DNA of 64,000 nt from UBA4656 sp002405525 (GTDB lineage Bacteria; Pseudomonadota; Gammaproteobacteria; Xanthomonadales; Ahniellaceae). A program made the position numbers and the translations under genes. Below the pieces are notes generated by a model that was not told the origin of the DNA, did not search any database, and worked only from the letters and a program-made list of their open reading frames with translations. The DNA lies in assembly GCA_036723735.1 (NCBI GenBank), contig DAIMGT010000011.1, positions 1-64,000 on the forward strand, given 5' to 3'. Positions 1 through 9,637 of the stretch are shown here, one piece after another (the first letter of the stretch is position 1; each line of letters starts with the position of its first letter).

Positions 1-246
1 CCCACCCTGCGGTTTTCTATGACCCCCCTGCCCGTGTTTTCTATGTGCGTGTGGGTACGCCCCTACTCCCCCCTTGGGGTGGCGGCGCGCCCACTGGCTG
101 CGCCGGCGGATGGCGCGTCCGCGCCAGCAGTCGATGGAGGCGCACTAGAAGCACAGCCCCCGGCACCACGCGCCGCTCGACCGGCAGCGCGACGGAAGTC
201 GGCCGCTGCGTCTTCCCCTAGCCTGTTTGACGAGCCCCACGAATGA
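1..246 (+). CDS. C-terminal fragment of an unidentified protein
   Basis: The frame is open from the first base of the window and ends at a TGA that overlaps the ATG of the next gene (ATGA). The visible 81 residues are rich in Ala, Pro and Arg and end in SLFDEPHE. Short SLFD-type tails are common on DNA methyltransferases and recombinases, so a type III Mod subunit is a reasonable guess given the Res-like gene that follows, but no catalytic motif is visible. The 9-mer TTTTCTATG occurs twice (12-20 and 35-43). The low-complexity composition leaves some doubt about which frame is coding in the first 60 bases. Confidence 0.4.
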   Translation, partial: PTLRFSMTPLPVFSMCVWVRPYSPLGVAARPLAAPADGASAPAVDGGALEAQPPAPRAARPAARRKSAAASSPSLFDEPHE

Positions 247-3008
247 GCGAGCGCCTCGTCCGCCAGCTCGCGGCGCGCATGAGCCTGCGCGAGCCCCAGG
301 GCGCGTCGCTGGCCATCCTGGCCGACCTGCTTGGGCGCATCGAACTCGGCAAGGCGGCGGACGTGGCGGCGCAGCTTGCGGTGGTCCGGGCGCAGTGGCC
401 GGCGGTCGAGGACTTCGAACGCGATTTCGCCTCCGTGTGCATCGCGCTGGCGACGGGCGTCGGCAAGACACGGCTGATGGGCGCCTTCGTCGCCTACCTC
501 TACCTCACCGGGCGCAGCCGGCACTTCTTTGTGCTGGCGCCCAACCTCACCATCTACGAGAAGCTGAAGGCGGACTTCGACCCGGCCAGCCCGAAGTATG
601 TTCTGGCGGGGATCCCGGAGTTCGCGACCACGCCGCCGGTGCTGGTGACCGGCGAAAACTACGAATCGGGCGCCGGCGTGCGGTACGAGGATGTCCGAGC
701 GATGACCGTGCCGGGCCAGTTGTTCGGGGCGGAGCAGTTGCCGCACATCAACATCTTCAACATCGCCAAGATCAACACTGAAGTGCGCGGCGGCTCGGCA
801 CCGCGCATGAAGCGGCTGCAGGAGTACATCGGCGACAGTTACTTCGATTACCTCGCCGGACTGGATGATCTCGTTCTCTTGATGGACGAGGCGCACCGTT
901 ATCGGGCGAGCGCGGGTGCGAAGGCGATCGCCGAACTCAAGCCGATCCTCGGTATCGAGCTGACCGCCACCCCGAAGTCCGTCGGCGCAAACTCCAAGGC
1001 ATTTCGCAACGTCATCTACCGGTACGGCCTCGGCGAGGCCCTGGCCGATGGACTGCTCAAGGAGCCGGCGGTCGCCACACGCAAGGACTTCAACCCTGCG
1101 GGCGTGCCGGACGACGAGCTGGAGCGGATCAAGCTGGAAGATGGCATTCACTACCACGAGTACGTGAAAGTCGAGCTGGCGACCTATGCGCGCCAATCCG
1201 GCCGCGCGCTGGTGAAGCCCTTCATGCTGGTGGTGGCCCAGGACACGGCGCACGCATCCCGTATTCGCGCACTGATGGAGTCCGACGGCTTCTTCGGCGG
1301 CGCGTACCGCGGTGCCGTGATCGAGGTGCATTCGGCGCAGAGCGGTGTCGAGTCGGACGAGGCCATGGCGCGCCTGTTGGCGGTGGAGACGGATGAAACC
1401 ACCCAGGTCGTCATCCACGTGAACAAGCTCAAGGAGGGATGGGACGTCACTAACCTGTTCACGATCGTCCCGCTGCGTGCGTCGGCGTCGGACATCCTGA
1501 CGGAGCAGACGCTGGGCCGCGGCCTGCGGCTTCCCTACGGGCGGCGCACTGGCGTCGCCGCCGTGGACCGGCTGACGATCATCGCCCACGACCAGTTCCA
1601 GCGGATCATCGACGAGGCAGGCAAGCCGGACGCGATCATTAGCGAGCAGCTCACCATTGGACCGGGGGGCGATGTGCCCACGCAGGCGCCGCAGGCTGGC
1701 GTCGCGCGCTCGGTGGTTGAGTCCGTGCTGACCGGCTCGGCATCCACCGTCGGGATGAAGGCCGTGCCTGCAGCCGTCGCAGGCGACGCCGCTGCCTATC
1801 GAACGGATGTCGCAGGAGAGCAGCAGATCGCCCGCGTGGCTTGGAAAGCCATACAGCGCTTGGAGTCTCGCCTGCCGTCGGCCGATGCGCTGACCAACCC
1901 GGACGTGCGGGCGCGGATACGCGCCGAGGTCGAGGCGGAAATCGCGCCGGCCCAAGCGACTCTCGGATTGGAGGAGCAGGGCCAAACCTTGGCGGTCGCG
2001 GTCGAGCGTGTGGTCAATCGAGCCACCGAAGCCGTCGCGCGTTTGACGATCGACATCCCGAACGTCGTCGTGATCCCCACGCGCGAGGTCGCCTTCGGCT
2101 ACCGCGATTTCAATCTCGAAGACCTCGGACGCCTCTCCTACCGGCCAGTCGACGAGGAACTGGTCGTCCAGCAGCTCCGCGACCGCGCCCGAGAGCACAT
2201 CGGCTGGGACCGACGTGACCTTCGTGAGCCGCGGCCGGAGAACTATCTGGTCGGCGTGCTGATGGAGCGCGACGAGATCGACTACGAAGCCCATGCGGAG
2301 CTGCTTTACAAGCTCTCGGGGCAGGTCGTTGCACGACTCCGAGGCCACTTGCCCGACGACACCGCAGTCGAGAATGTGCTGATCTACCACCGGCGCGCGT
2401 TGGCTGCGTTCATCTGGGCGCAAATGGCCGCCCGCCGCTGGGAAACCCCCACGGGCTACCAAGGCCGCGTGACCCGAGGATTCACCATGCTTCGGCCGCT
2501 GGCGTTCACCTTGCCGCCCGGTGCAGTGCCCCGCGATTTCCGTCAACCGCTCCCCGCCGGAACGAACATCCGGCAGGTGGTCTTCGCGGGCTTCACGAAG
2601 TGCTGCTACGACCTCCAGCAATTCCAGTCCGCCGAAGGCGAGCAGCGGCTCGCCATCCTCCTCGAAGACGACATCGATGTGGTGCGTTGGCTGAAGCCAG
2701 GCCCAGGGCAGTTCCAGATCGAATGGAAGAACGGCCGCAGCTACGAGCCGGACTTCGTCGTCGAAACCAAGACTGAAAAGCTGATTCTGGAGCCCAAGCG
2801 CGCCACCGACATCGCTGAGCCCGATGTGCAGGCCAAGGCGCAGGCTGCTGCGCGATGGTGCGAACATGCCACAGAACATGCGCTCGCACATGCCAGCAAG
2901 CCGTGGCGATACGCTTTGATCCCCCACGATGCCATCGTCGGCGGCGGCACCGCAGTTGGGCTTGCGAATGCCTATGCGATCCGGCCCTCGACGCCGTCGA
3001 CGCAGTAG
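243..3008 (+). CDS. Type III restriction Res-like helicase-nuclease
   Basis: 921 residues. This is an SF2 DEAD/DEAH translocase of the type III restriction enzyme Res family, which hydrolyses ATP and cuts DNA together with a Mod methyltransferase. Visible motifs are Walker A ATGVGKT (about 70-76), DEAH (215-218), TATP (241-244), then KEGWDV and QTLGRGLRLP in the second RecA-like domain. The C-terminal part carries EPDFVVE followed by LILEPK, matching the PD-(D/E)xK nuclease core of Res proteins. The ATG overlaps the stop of the preceding frame, so the two are probably translationally coupled. No Mod gene is inside the window; it would have to lie to the left, or this is an orphan Res. The reading frame looks intact. 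Role in phage defence is inferred from the family. Confidence 0.85.
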   Translation: MSERLVRQLAARMSLREPQGASLAILADLLGRIELGKAADVAAQLAVVRAQWPAVEDFERDFASVCIALATGVGKTRLMGAFVAYLYLTGRSRHFFVLAPNLTIYEKLKADFDPASPKYVLAGIPEFATTPPVLVTGENYESGAGVRYEDVRAMTVPGQLFGAEQLPHINIFNIAKINTEVRGGSAPRMKRLQEYIGDSYFDYLAGLDDLVLLMDEAHRYRASAGAKAIAELKPILGIELTATPKSVGANSKAFRNVIYRYGLGEALADGLLKEPAVATRKDFNPAGVPDDELERIKLEDGIHYHEYVKVELATYARQSGRALVKPFMLVVAQDTAHASRIRALMESDGFFGGAYRGAVIEVHSAQSGVESDEAMARLLAVETDETTQVVIHVNKLKEGWDVTNLFTIVPLRASASDILTEQTLGRGLRLPYGRRTGVAAVDRLTIIAHDQFQRIIDEAGKPDAIISEQLTIGPGGDVPTQAPQAGVARSVVESVLTGSASTVGMKAVPAAVAGDAAAYRTDVAGEQQIARVAWKAIQRLESRLPSADALTNPDVRARIRAEVEAEIAPAQATLGLEEQGQTLAVAVERVVNRATEAVARLTIDIPNVVVIPTREVAFGYRDFNLEDLGRLSYRPVDEELVVQQLRDRAREHIGWDRRDLREPRPENYLVGVLMERDEIDYEAHAELLYKLSGQVVARLRGHLPDDTAVENVLIYHRRALAAFIWAQMAARRWETPTGYQGRVTRGFTMLRPLAFTLPPGAVPRDFRQPLPAGTNIRQVVFAGFTKCCYDLQQFQSAEGEQRLAILLEDDIDVVRWLKPGPGQFQIEWKNGRSYEPDFVVETKTEKLILEPKRATDIAEPDVQAKAQAAARWCEHATEHALAHASKPWRYALIPHDAIVGGGTAVGLANAYAIRPSTPSTQ

Positions 3009-3074
3009 CGTCACTGCGCCAGGAGCGACGATGCAAACTCCGCAGGGACGCTCCAAGGCTCCCGGGGATCGGCC

Positions 3075-4082
3075 ATGAAGGCAGGCGACCGAGTGTTCCG
3101 GTTTGCGTCGTTCCCCTTCGACCACAAATGGTCGCCACCGATGCGGCTAGTCGGCGGTCTCAGCGCGGTCAGTATCGGGTCGCTCGATGCGGTCGACTGG
3201 CCCGGTGAGTCGCTTGTGGAGAGGCATACGCGTCGGGTTGCAACTGCCGCATCCCTCGTCCCCTTCTATGGCCTCCCCGGCCAGGGGCACGATTACTTTG
3301 CATTGGTAGCGGATGCCGATCAGTTGCCGGCAAGCACGGCGGCTGACGAGCGATTCTTCATGTTCCTCACCGCGCTGCGAGTTTGGAAGCCCCTTCCATT
3401 TCTGCTTGGAGGCTCGCACAAGACCGGTTCAACCGGTGGGGAGATCGACGGTCCCATTGCGATCTACCACCAGGATGCACCGGCAATTGTCGGCCCTGTT
3501 CCCTCCGGACCGGAGGCCGCTCAGCGGTATACCGTGCGTGATCTCAGGATCGCGGCGTCGATCATGAGTCGTGTGCTTAACCTGAAGCCTGAAGAAAACC
3601 CGCAGCTCATCAACGCTTGGACATGCTTCGCCCAAGCAAGTCTCGGCACAATCCAGTCGGCGCAGTTCATGGCGACCGCGCTGTTCGCCGTGCTTGAGGC
3701 ACTGCTGACGCCAGGGTATGCGAGCTCCAAAGTCCTCGCACGACGTACTGCAGTGGCGCTTGCAGGACGGCAGCTTCGGCTTGACGCGGAAGGTTGGGTT
3801 GAGAACGCCTATGCTGAGTGCCGCAACGCGTTCGCACATGGCGATGTGCTCTGGCGCACGAAGGCGAAGCAATGGGGAGCGCCGCTCCACGGCCAGGCAG
3901 GTGCGACGATCTCAACCATTCACGAGCTTGCGCGTCTGGTACTGCTCCGATGGTTGTTGCAGCGTGCAGACTGGCGGCGTGACGTACAGGCGAGCAAGGG
4001 CGCGGCGCTTGACGGGCTGAAGTACGGACGTTCACTTCTGTGCGAGGCAACAAGAACGATGCTTGACGCAAAGGCGCATTGA
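3075..4082 (+). CDS. HEPN-domain protein, ApeA-like C-terminal domain
   Basis: 335 residues, 66 bp after the Res-like gene on the same strand. The N-terminal 150 residues are not recognised. The C-terminal half (about 185-300) resembles the ApeA-like HEPN domain: a helix with FAVLEALLTP, then LARRTAVAL, then a segment ending in YAECRNAFAHGD. The last contains the Rx4H ribonuclease motif, R250 to H255. HEPN proteins are metal-independent RNases frequent in toxin-antitoxin and abortive-infection systems. Together with the neighbouring Res-like gene this suggests a defence module, which is inference. No antitoxin-like partner (MNT nucleotidyltransferase or similar) is adjacent. The gene ends directly beside the groEL remnant. 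Confidence 0.6.
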   Translation: MKAGDRVFRFASFPFDHKWSPPMRLVGGLSAVSIGSLDAVDWPGESLVERHTRRVATAASLVPFYGLPGQGHDYFALVADADQLPASTAADERFFMFLTALRVWKPLPFLLGGSHKTGSTGGEIDGPIAIYHQDAPAIVGPVPSGPEAAQRYTVRDLRIAASIMSRVLNLKPEENPQLINAWTCFAQASLGTIQSAQFMATALFAVLEALLTPGYASSKVLARRTAVALAGRQLRLDAEGWVENAYAECRNAFAHGDVLWRTKAKQWGAPLHGQAGATISTIHELARLVLLRWLLQRADWRRDVQASKGAALDGLKYGRSLLCEATRTMLDAKAH

Positions 4083-4140
4083 TCCAACGAACGGTGCTGC
4101 CTTCAGGGTGGCCGTTTTCTTTGCTTGGTGAGGCCTGCAG

Positions 4141-5021
<881 letters not shown>

Positions 5022-5051
5022 TCCCGTCGCACAACGCGTGACTGTGACACC

Positions 5052-5086
5052 CGAAGCCCCGCCTCGTGCGGGGCTTCGCTCTTTCG
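5052..5086. terminator. Rho-independent terminator after groEL remnant
   Basis: Perfect 11-bp stem CGAAGCCCCGC / GCGGGGCTTCG with a 5-nt loop CTCGT, followed by CTCTTT. It sits 30 bp after the groEL stop and is probably the original groE terminator carried along with the fragment. Confidence 0.75.
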
Positions 5087-5097
5087 GGGCGGGCGCT

Positions 5098-5706
5098 GCG
5101 GCAGCGCGCGCCGCGCCGGTTGCCGACCCGCTTCGCGCCGCGCTTCGCCGCCGGCGCTGTCGCCTTGCCCGGGCTCGCGGCCTTGCGCCGCTTGGGCGCG
5201 AGGGCGGTCCCCGGCTTCGACCGGCCGGGCTTCGCCTTGGCGGCCCGCCGCGCGCGGGCCGCAAGCGCGGCGCCGCACGCGCGCGATGTCGACGTCGCTG
5301 AACGGGCCGTGCATGCCGGAGATCGCGGCGAGCTTCATGCCGTGCTTGAGGCCCATGCGGTCGATCTCGCGCACCTTCTCCCACTCGATCTGGCGGCCGA
5401 CGGTTAAGTTCTCGAAGCGGCCCTCCAGCGCCAGCACGATGGTCTCGGCGAGGCAGGCATAGACCTCGTTGCGCGGCTGGCCGATGTTCTTCATCTCGAC
5501 CTCGCCCGGCAGTTCGATCTCCCCGGACTCGACGACCAGTACGTCCGGCCGCTTCGCCACGTCCTACGGCGACAGGTCGAGCGACCGCGCGACGTCGGTG
5601 ATCAAGCAGCCGGGCTTGACCTGCGTCATGTCGAGCACCTTGTTGCCGGTGCCCGTGGTGGCGGTGACGATCATGTCCATCTCCGCGATCGCCCGGTCGG
5701 GCCGCG
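5098..5706 (-). pseudogene. COG5322-type dehydrogenase, 3' fragment with stop
   Basis: The minus strand encodes the C-terminal part of a predicted amino-acid dehydrogenase related to long-chain acyl-ACP reductases. It starts in mid-gene at about 5706 with AIAEMDMIVTATTGTG, continues to VARSLDLSP, then meets an in-frame TAG (5563-5565) where the family has Glu. It resumes with DVAKRPDVLVVESGE and runs through YACLAETIVLALEGRF and KHGMKLAAISG. After DIARVR a one-base shift restores a basic Ala/Lys/Arg-rich tail, so a frameshift is also likely. With a missing N-terminus, a nonsense codon and a probable frameshift it is non-functional. The family assignment is from remembered motif similarity. 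Confidence 0.7.
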
Positions 5707-6249
5707 CGGCGTGACGCGCTCGAGGCGTCCGGCCGAGAGCCGCAGGGCGTAGCGGTCGGCCACGAGGAAGGGCGCCTCGTAGGTGAAGCTGGCGCTCTGC
5801 TCCTCGCGGCGCCGCCGATCCTCGGGGAAGTCGCCGCGCTCGAACACCGCGTCGAGGCGATGCCCGAGTCCCCAGACGTTGATCCAGCGCAACTGCGCGC
5901 CGTAGCTGAGGTCCGCATCGGAACTGGTGTTGACGCGCGGAATCGGAAGCACGTAGCGCTTTTCGTGCACCCGGTACACCACGTCGACCCGGCCGTCGGC
6001 GCGCGCTCCAGTGCGCGCCTCGGCTTCGCGGAACAGTTCGAGATCGAGGATCGCCTGGCGCCCGGCTTCGATCGCGGCGGGGTCGGCGGCGTCGCCCTCG
6101 ACCAGCGCGATCTCGCGGCGAAGCGTCTCCTCGCGGGTCACGCGATTGCCCTCGGAGCGCAGCTGCGCGACCTCGGGCCACGCAGCGGCCCATGCGTCCG
6201 GCGCGAGCAGCACCCAGGGCAGGCCGGCGAGGCGGGATCGGTGGCGCAT
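5671..6249 (-). pseudogene. Omp85/TamA-like outer-membrane protein, 5' fragment
   Basis: From ATG at 6249 the reading begins with a signal peptide (MRHRSRLAGLPWVLLAPDAWA). A POTRA-like unit follows (GNRVTREETLRREIALVEGD, then AIEAGRQAILDLELFREAEAR), then the beginning of an outer-membrane barrel (YGAQLRWINVWGLGHRLDA). The match stops near 5710, where the sequence passes into the dehydrogenase fragment; the last few codons to the stop at 5671 are foreign. A complete protein of this type would be several hundred residues longer, so this is a 3'-truncated remnant. It diverges from ribD, with 221 bp between the two starts. The Omp85/TamA family call rests on the POTRA pattern. Confidence 0.65.
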
Positions 6250-6470
6250 GGGCGACTCCGGATGGAGCTCCATTGCATCATGGGCGGGTCGGCGTGTGTG
6301 CGGCGTCGGCGGCGTGCCGGGGCGATGGCCGGTCCCCGGGCGGCGCGGGCGGCCGAGGAGTCTGCGATGGCGCACCGGTGAGGGCCGGGCCTGCAGCCGG
6401 CCAGCGGCGCCGCGGGGCAGCGCCGGGGGCGGCGCCGTACCCTTGGCGCCCCGCTCCGGGGCCTCGCCGC

Positions 6471-7568
6471 ATGAGTTCATTCACCGCCACCGACCACGCC
6501 CACATGGCCGAGGCGCTGCGCCTCGCCGAGCGCGGGCTGTTCACCACCGATCCGAATCCGCGCGTGGGCTGCGTGCTCGCGCATGGCGACGCGGTGGTGG
6601 GTCGCGGCTTCCACGAGCGCGCCGGCGCGCCGCATGCGGAAGCGCACGCGCTGCGCGAGGCGGGCGACCGCGCGCGCGGGGCAACCGCCTACGTGACGCT
6701 GGAGCCCTGTGCCCACCATGGCCGCACGCCGCCGTGCGCGGATGCGCTGCTCGCGGCCGGCGTGGCGCGCGTGGTGGCGGCGGTGGGCGATCCCTTCCAC
6801 GCGGTCGACGGGCGTGGATTCGAACGCCTGCGCGCGGCGGGCATCGCGGTCACCCTGGGTTTGCTCGAGGGTCCGGCGCGCGAGATCAACCGCGGGTTCC
6901 TGATGCGCGTGGAACACGGGCGGCCCTGGGTGCGGGTGAAACTGGCGATGAGCCTCGATGGGCGCACCGCGCTGGCCGACGGGCGCAGCCAGTGGATCAC
7001 CGGCGAAGCGGCACGTGCGGACAACATGCACTGGCGCGCGCGCAGTTCGGCGATCATGACCGGCATCGGCACGGTACTCGCCGATGACCCGCACCTGCCC
7101 GTTCGGCTGCCGGGTGACGAGGCCTTCGCGGCGCCGCTGCGGGTGGTGCTGGATTCGCGGCTGCGCGTCCCCGCAGCGGCCCGCGTGCTGGATGGCGCGG
7201 CGCCCACCCTGGTCGCCTGCGCGCCGGAATGCGTCGCCGGCAGCCACGGCGTGGACGCCGCGCGCGTGCTCAGCGTGCCGCATCACGCGACTGGCCTTGG
7301 GCTTGCCGTGCTGCTGGCCGAGCTGGCGCAGCGCGGCGTCAACGAGGTCCACGTCGAGGCCGGGTCCACGCTGGCCGGCGCCTTCGCGCATGCGGGACTG
7401 GTCGACGAGGTGCTGCTGTACGTGAATCCGTCTTTCCTGGGCGACGACGCGCGACCGCTGCTGGCCCTGCCGCCGCTGCGCGCGTTGGCCGACCGGGCGC
7501 GCTGGTCGATCCACGACCTGCGCCAGGTCGGCGCCGACCTGCGCCTGCTGCTGCGCCCGGCGTCGTGA
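6471..7568 (+). CDS. ribD: Riboflavin biosynthesis deaminase/reductase RibD
   Basis: 365 residues. Bifunctional enzyme converting the GTP cyclohydrolase II product by pyrimidine deamination and then ribosyl reduction (steps 2 and 3 of riboflavin synthesis). The N-terminal zinc deaminase domain shows HAEAHAL with the catalytic His/Glu pair, and PCAHHGRTPPCADAL with the zinc cysteines. The C-terminal reductase domain begins near RPWVRVKLAMSLDGRTA and has the NADPH-site region EVHVEAGSTLAGAF. The ATG at 6471 gives the usual MSSFTATDHAHMAEAL start just before the deaminase core; the longer upstream frame reads as non-coding. First gene of the rib cluster; ribE follows after 55 bp. An nrdR gene, often found upstream, is absent here and replaced by gene remnants. 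Confidence 0.95.
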   Translation: MSSFTATDHAHMAEALRLAERGLFTTDPNPRVGCVLAHGDAVVGRGFHERAGAPHAEAHALREAGDRARGATAYVTLEPCAHHGRTPPCADALLAAGVARVVAAVGDPFHAVDGRGFERLRAAGIAVTLGLLEGPAREINRGFLMRVEHGRPWVRVKLAMSLDGRTALADGRSQWITGEAARADNMHWRARSSAIMTGIGTVLADDPHLPVRLPGDEAFAAPLRVVLDSRLRVPAAARVLDGAAPTLVACAPECVAGSHGVDAARVLSVPHHATGLGLAVLLAELAQRGVNEVHVEAGSTLAGAFAHAGLVDEVLLYVNPSFLGDDARPLLALPPLRALADRARWSIHDLRQVGADLRLLLRPAS

Positions 7569-7623
7569 ATCCGCGGACACGGGGCGCGGCGTACAATGCG
7601 CGCTCCGTCGCGCAGGGCCGAGC

Positions 7624-8232
7624 ATGTTCACCGGTATCGTGCAGGCCACCGGCCGCATTCACTCCCTCGAGCCGCGCGGCGGCGACCTGCGCTTGGCGGT
7701 GGCGCCCGGCGCGCTGGGGCTCGACGACGTCGGCGTCGGCGACAGCATCTGCGTGTCGGGCGTGTGCCTGACCGTGGTGGCCGTCGACGCGAGCGTGCTG
7801 GCCTTCGACGTTTCCACCGAGACGCTTGCCCGCACCAGCCTCGGGGCGCATGCGGCGGGCGACGCGGTGAACCTCGAGAAGTCCCTGCGCCTGTCGGATC
7901 GGCTCGGTGGTCATTTGGTCAGCGGCCACGTCGACGGGGTCGGCGAGGTGGTGTCGATCACCGACGACGCACGCGCGCAGCGCTGGACCTTCCGCGCGCC
8001 CGCCGCGCTGATGCGCTACATCGCGCCCAAGGGTTCGATCGCGGTCGACGGCGTGAGCCTCACGGTCAACGAGGTCGGACCAGATGCCTTCGGCGTGGCC
8101 TTGATCCCGCACACGGTGTCCGTGACCACGTTCCGCGAGCGCCACGTCGGCGATGCGGTGAACCTGGAGGTCGATCCGATCGCGCGCTACGTCGAGCGGT
8201 TGATGCAATTCGATCGCGCGGCGCCGGTGTAG
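7624..8232 (+). CDS. ribE: Riboflavin synthase, alpha subunit
   Basis: 202 residues. Catalyses dismutation of two 6,7-dimethyl-8-ribityllumazine molecules to riboflavin. It starts with the diagnostic MFTGIVQ and shows two lumazine-binding barrel repeats: the first contains CVSGVCLTVV and DVSTETLARTSL, the second GGHLVSGHVDGVG and SIAVDGVSLTVNEV. Length is typical for the trimeric enzyme. A TACAAT hexamer (7592-7597) lies upstream but has no good -35 partner. ribBA follows after 122 bp, in which no FMN riboswitch consensus was found. The symbol follows the ribE convention for riboflavin synthase (ribC in E. coli usage). Confidence 0.95.
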   Translation: MFTGIVQATGRIHSLEPRGGDLRLAVAPGALGLDDVGVGDSICVSGVCLTVVAVDASVLAFDVSTETLARTSLGAHAAGDAVNLEKSLRLSDRLGGHLVSGHVDGVGEVVSITDDARAQRWTFRAPAALMRYIAPKGSIAVDGVSLTVNEVGPDAFGVALIPHTVSVTTFRERHVGDAVNLEVDPIARYVERLMQFDRAAPV

Positions 8233-8354
8233 GGTGCAATGACCGTAGCGAATTGCGCCGCCGTTGCAGAAGCGGGGCCGCAAACCAAAAGCGCGGTGCG
8301 ATTCGCTGCGCTCATTCCATTCTGCGCACACCGAATTCCGAGACGACCACCCGC

Positions 8355-9443
8355 ATGCCCTTCAGCCCCATCCCCGAACTGCTCGACGAGATCCGCGCCG
8401 GACGCATGGTGGTGGTACTCGACGACGAGGACCGCGAGAACGAGGGGGACCTCATCATGGCCGCCTCGCTGGTGCGGCCGCAGGACATCAACTTCATGGT
8501 GCGCGAGGCGCGCGGGCTGGTCTGCCTGTCGCTGACCCGCGAGCGCTGCCGCCAGCTCGGCCTGCAGCCGATGGTGGTCGACAACACCTCGCCGCACCAC
8601 ACCAACTTCACCGTATCGATCGAGGCCGCCGAGGGCGTCACCACCGGCATCAGCGCCTACGACCGCGCGCACACCATCCGCACCGCGGTGCGCCCGGATG
8701 CCGTGCCCTCGGACCTCTCCCAGCCCGGCCACATCTTCCCGTTGATGGCGAGCCCGGGCGGCGTGCTGACCCGCGCCGGGCACACCGAGGCCGCCAGCGA
8801 CCTCGCACTGCTGGCCGGGCTGGAGCCCGCCGGCGTGCTGGTCGAGATCCTGGCCGAGGACGGCACCATGGCGCGCGGCCCGCAGCTGGAAGCCTTCGCG
8901 GCGCGGCATGGTCTGCGCCTGGGCACCATCGCCGACCTGATCCGCCATCGCCTGCGCACCGAACAGACCGTGCGCCGCGTGCTGGAGCGCGAGGTCGAGA
9001 CCGACCACGGGCCGTTCCGGCGCGTGGCGTGGCGCGGCGTCGTCGACCGCGGCACCCACTACGCGCTGCTGCGCGGCGATCCCGCGCGCGAGGCGGCCCC
9101 GCTGGTGCGGGTTCACCTGCGCGACGCGCTGACCGATGTGCTGCACCTCGCCGGCCCCGGTTTCGCGCTGTCGGTGCATCGCGCGCTGGCCGCGGTGGCC
9201 GCGGCCGGCAGCGGGGTGGTGGTGGTGCTCGATGTGGACGCGCCGGGCGGCGACCCGCTGGCGCGGCTCGCTGGCGCCGCTCCCGGCACTGGCGCCGCGT
9301 CCGGCGAGTGGCGCAGCCATGGACTCGGCGCGCAGATCCTGCGTGACCTCGGCCTGTCGCGGATCCGCGTGCTCGGCACGCCGCGCCGTTTCCGCGGCCT
9401 CTCGGGCTTCGGGATCGAGGTGGTAGACTACATTGCGCCGTGA
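8355..9443 (+). CDS. ribBA: DHBP synthase fused to degenerate GTP cyclohydrolase II domain
   Basis: 362 residues. The N-terminal ~205 residues are 3,4-dihydroxy-2-butanone-4-phosphate synthase, with the acidic loop DDEDRENEGDL and the conserved SPHHTNFTVSIEA and GHTEAASDLA segments. The C-terminal part from about residue 215 (TDHGPFRRVAWRG) aligns with GTP cyclohydrolase II, but the zinc-binding Cys cluster and the catalytic segments around it are not present: the whole C-terminal domain has no cysteine. It therefore resembles the single-function fusions often called RibBX, and a separate ribA would be needed elsewhere. The start ATG at 8355 gives MPFSPIPELLDEIRAG, normal for the family. It supplies the four-carbon unit to RibH, encoded next. 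Confidence 0.9.
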   Translation: MPFSPIPELLDEIRAGRMVVVLDDEDRENEGDLIMAASLVRPQDINFMVREARGLVCLSLTRERCRQLGLQPMVVDNTSPHHTNFTVSIEAAEGVTTGISAYDRAHTIRTAVRPDAVPSDLSQPGHIFPLMASPGGVLTRAGHTEAASDLALLAGLEPAGVLVEILAEDGTMARGPQLEAFAARHGLRLGTIADLIRHRLRTEQTVRRVLEREVETDHGPFRRVAWRGVVDRGTHYALLRGDPAREAAPLVRVHLRDALTDVLHLAGPGFALSVHRALAAVAAAGSGVVVVLDVDAPGGDPLARLAGAAPGTGAASGEWRSHGLGAQILRDLGLSRIRVLGTPRRFRGLSGFGIEVVDYIAP

Positions 9444-9447
9444 GGGT

Positions 9448-9475
9448 CCGTAGGAGAGCCGCCTCGCAGGCGGGT
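9448..9475. repeat. REP-like hairpin after ribBA
   Basis: GTAGGAG-type head (CCGTAGGAGA, 9448-9457) followed by a short hairpin with arms CCGCCT and AGGCGG (9459-9473). This matches the general layout of extragenic palindromes abundant in Xanthomonadales and pseudomonads. Only one copy is seen in the window, so the assignment is tentative. Confidence 0.35.
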
Positions 9476-9637
9476 CACGCAAGGTCCGCGCGCGGGTTGG
9501 GTCCGCCAGTGCCCGGTCGTCGCGGCGATGCACGCAGCCGCGCCGGTCCCACGCCAGGGTCCGCCCGCAGGATGCGGCCACAACCCGGCCCCGAACGCCG
9601 CAGCGCTCCTTCGCATCCCGCTCCGGACAGTCCATCC

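Noticed and set aside
8233..8354. Possible FMN riboswitch between ribE and ribBA
   Set aside because: The conserved AGGGGA...GAxxCCC core and GGTGAAA-type segments of the FMN aptamer were looked for and not found.
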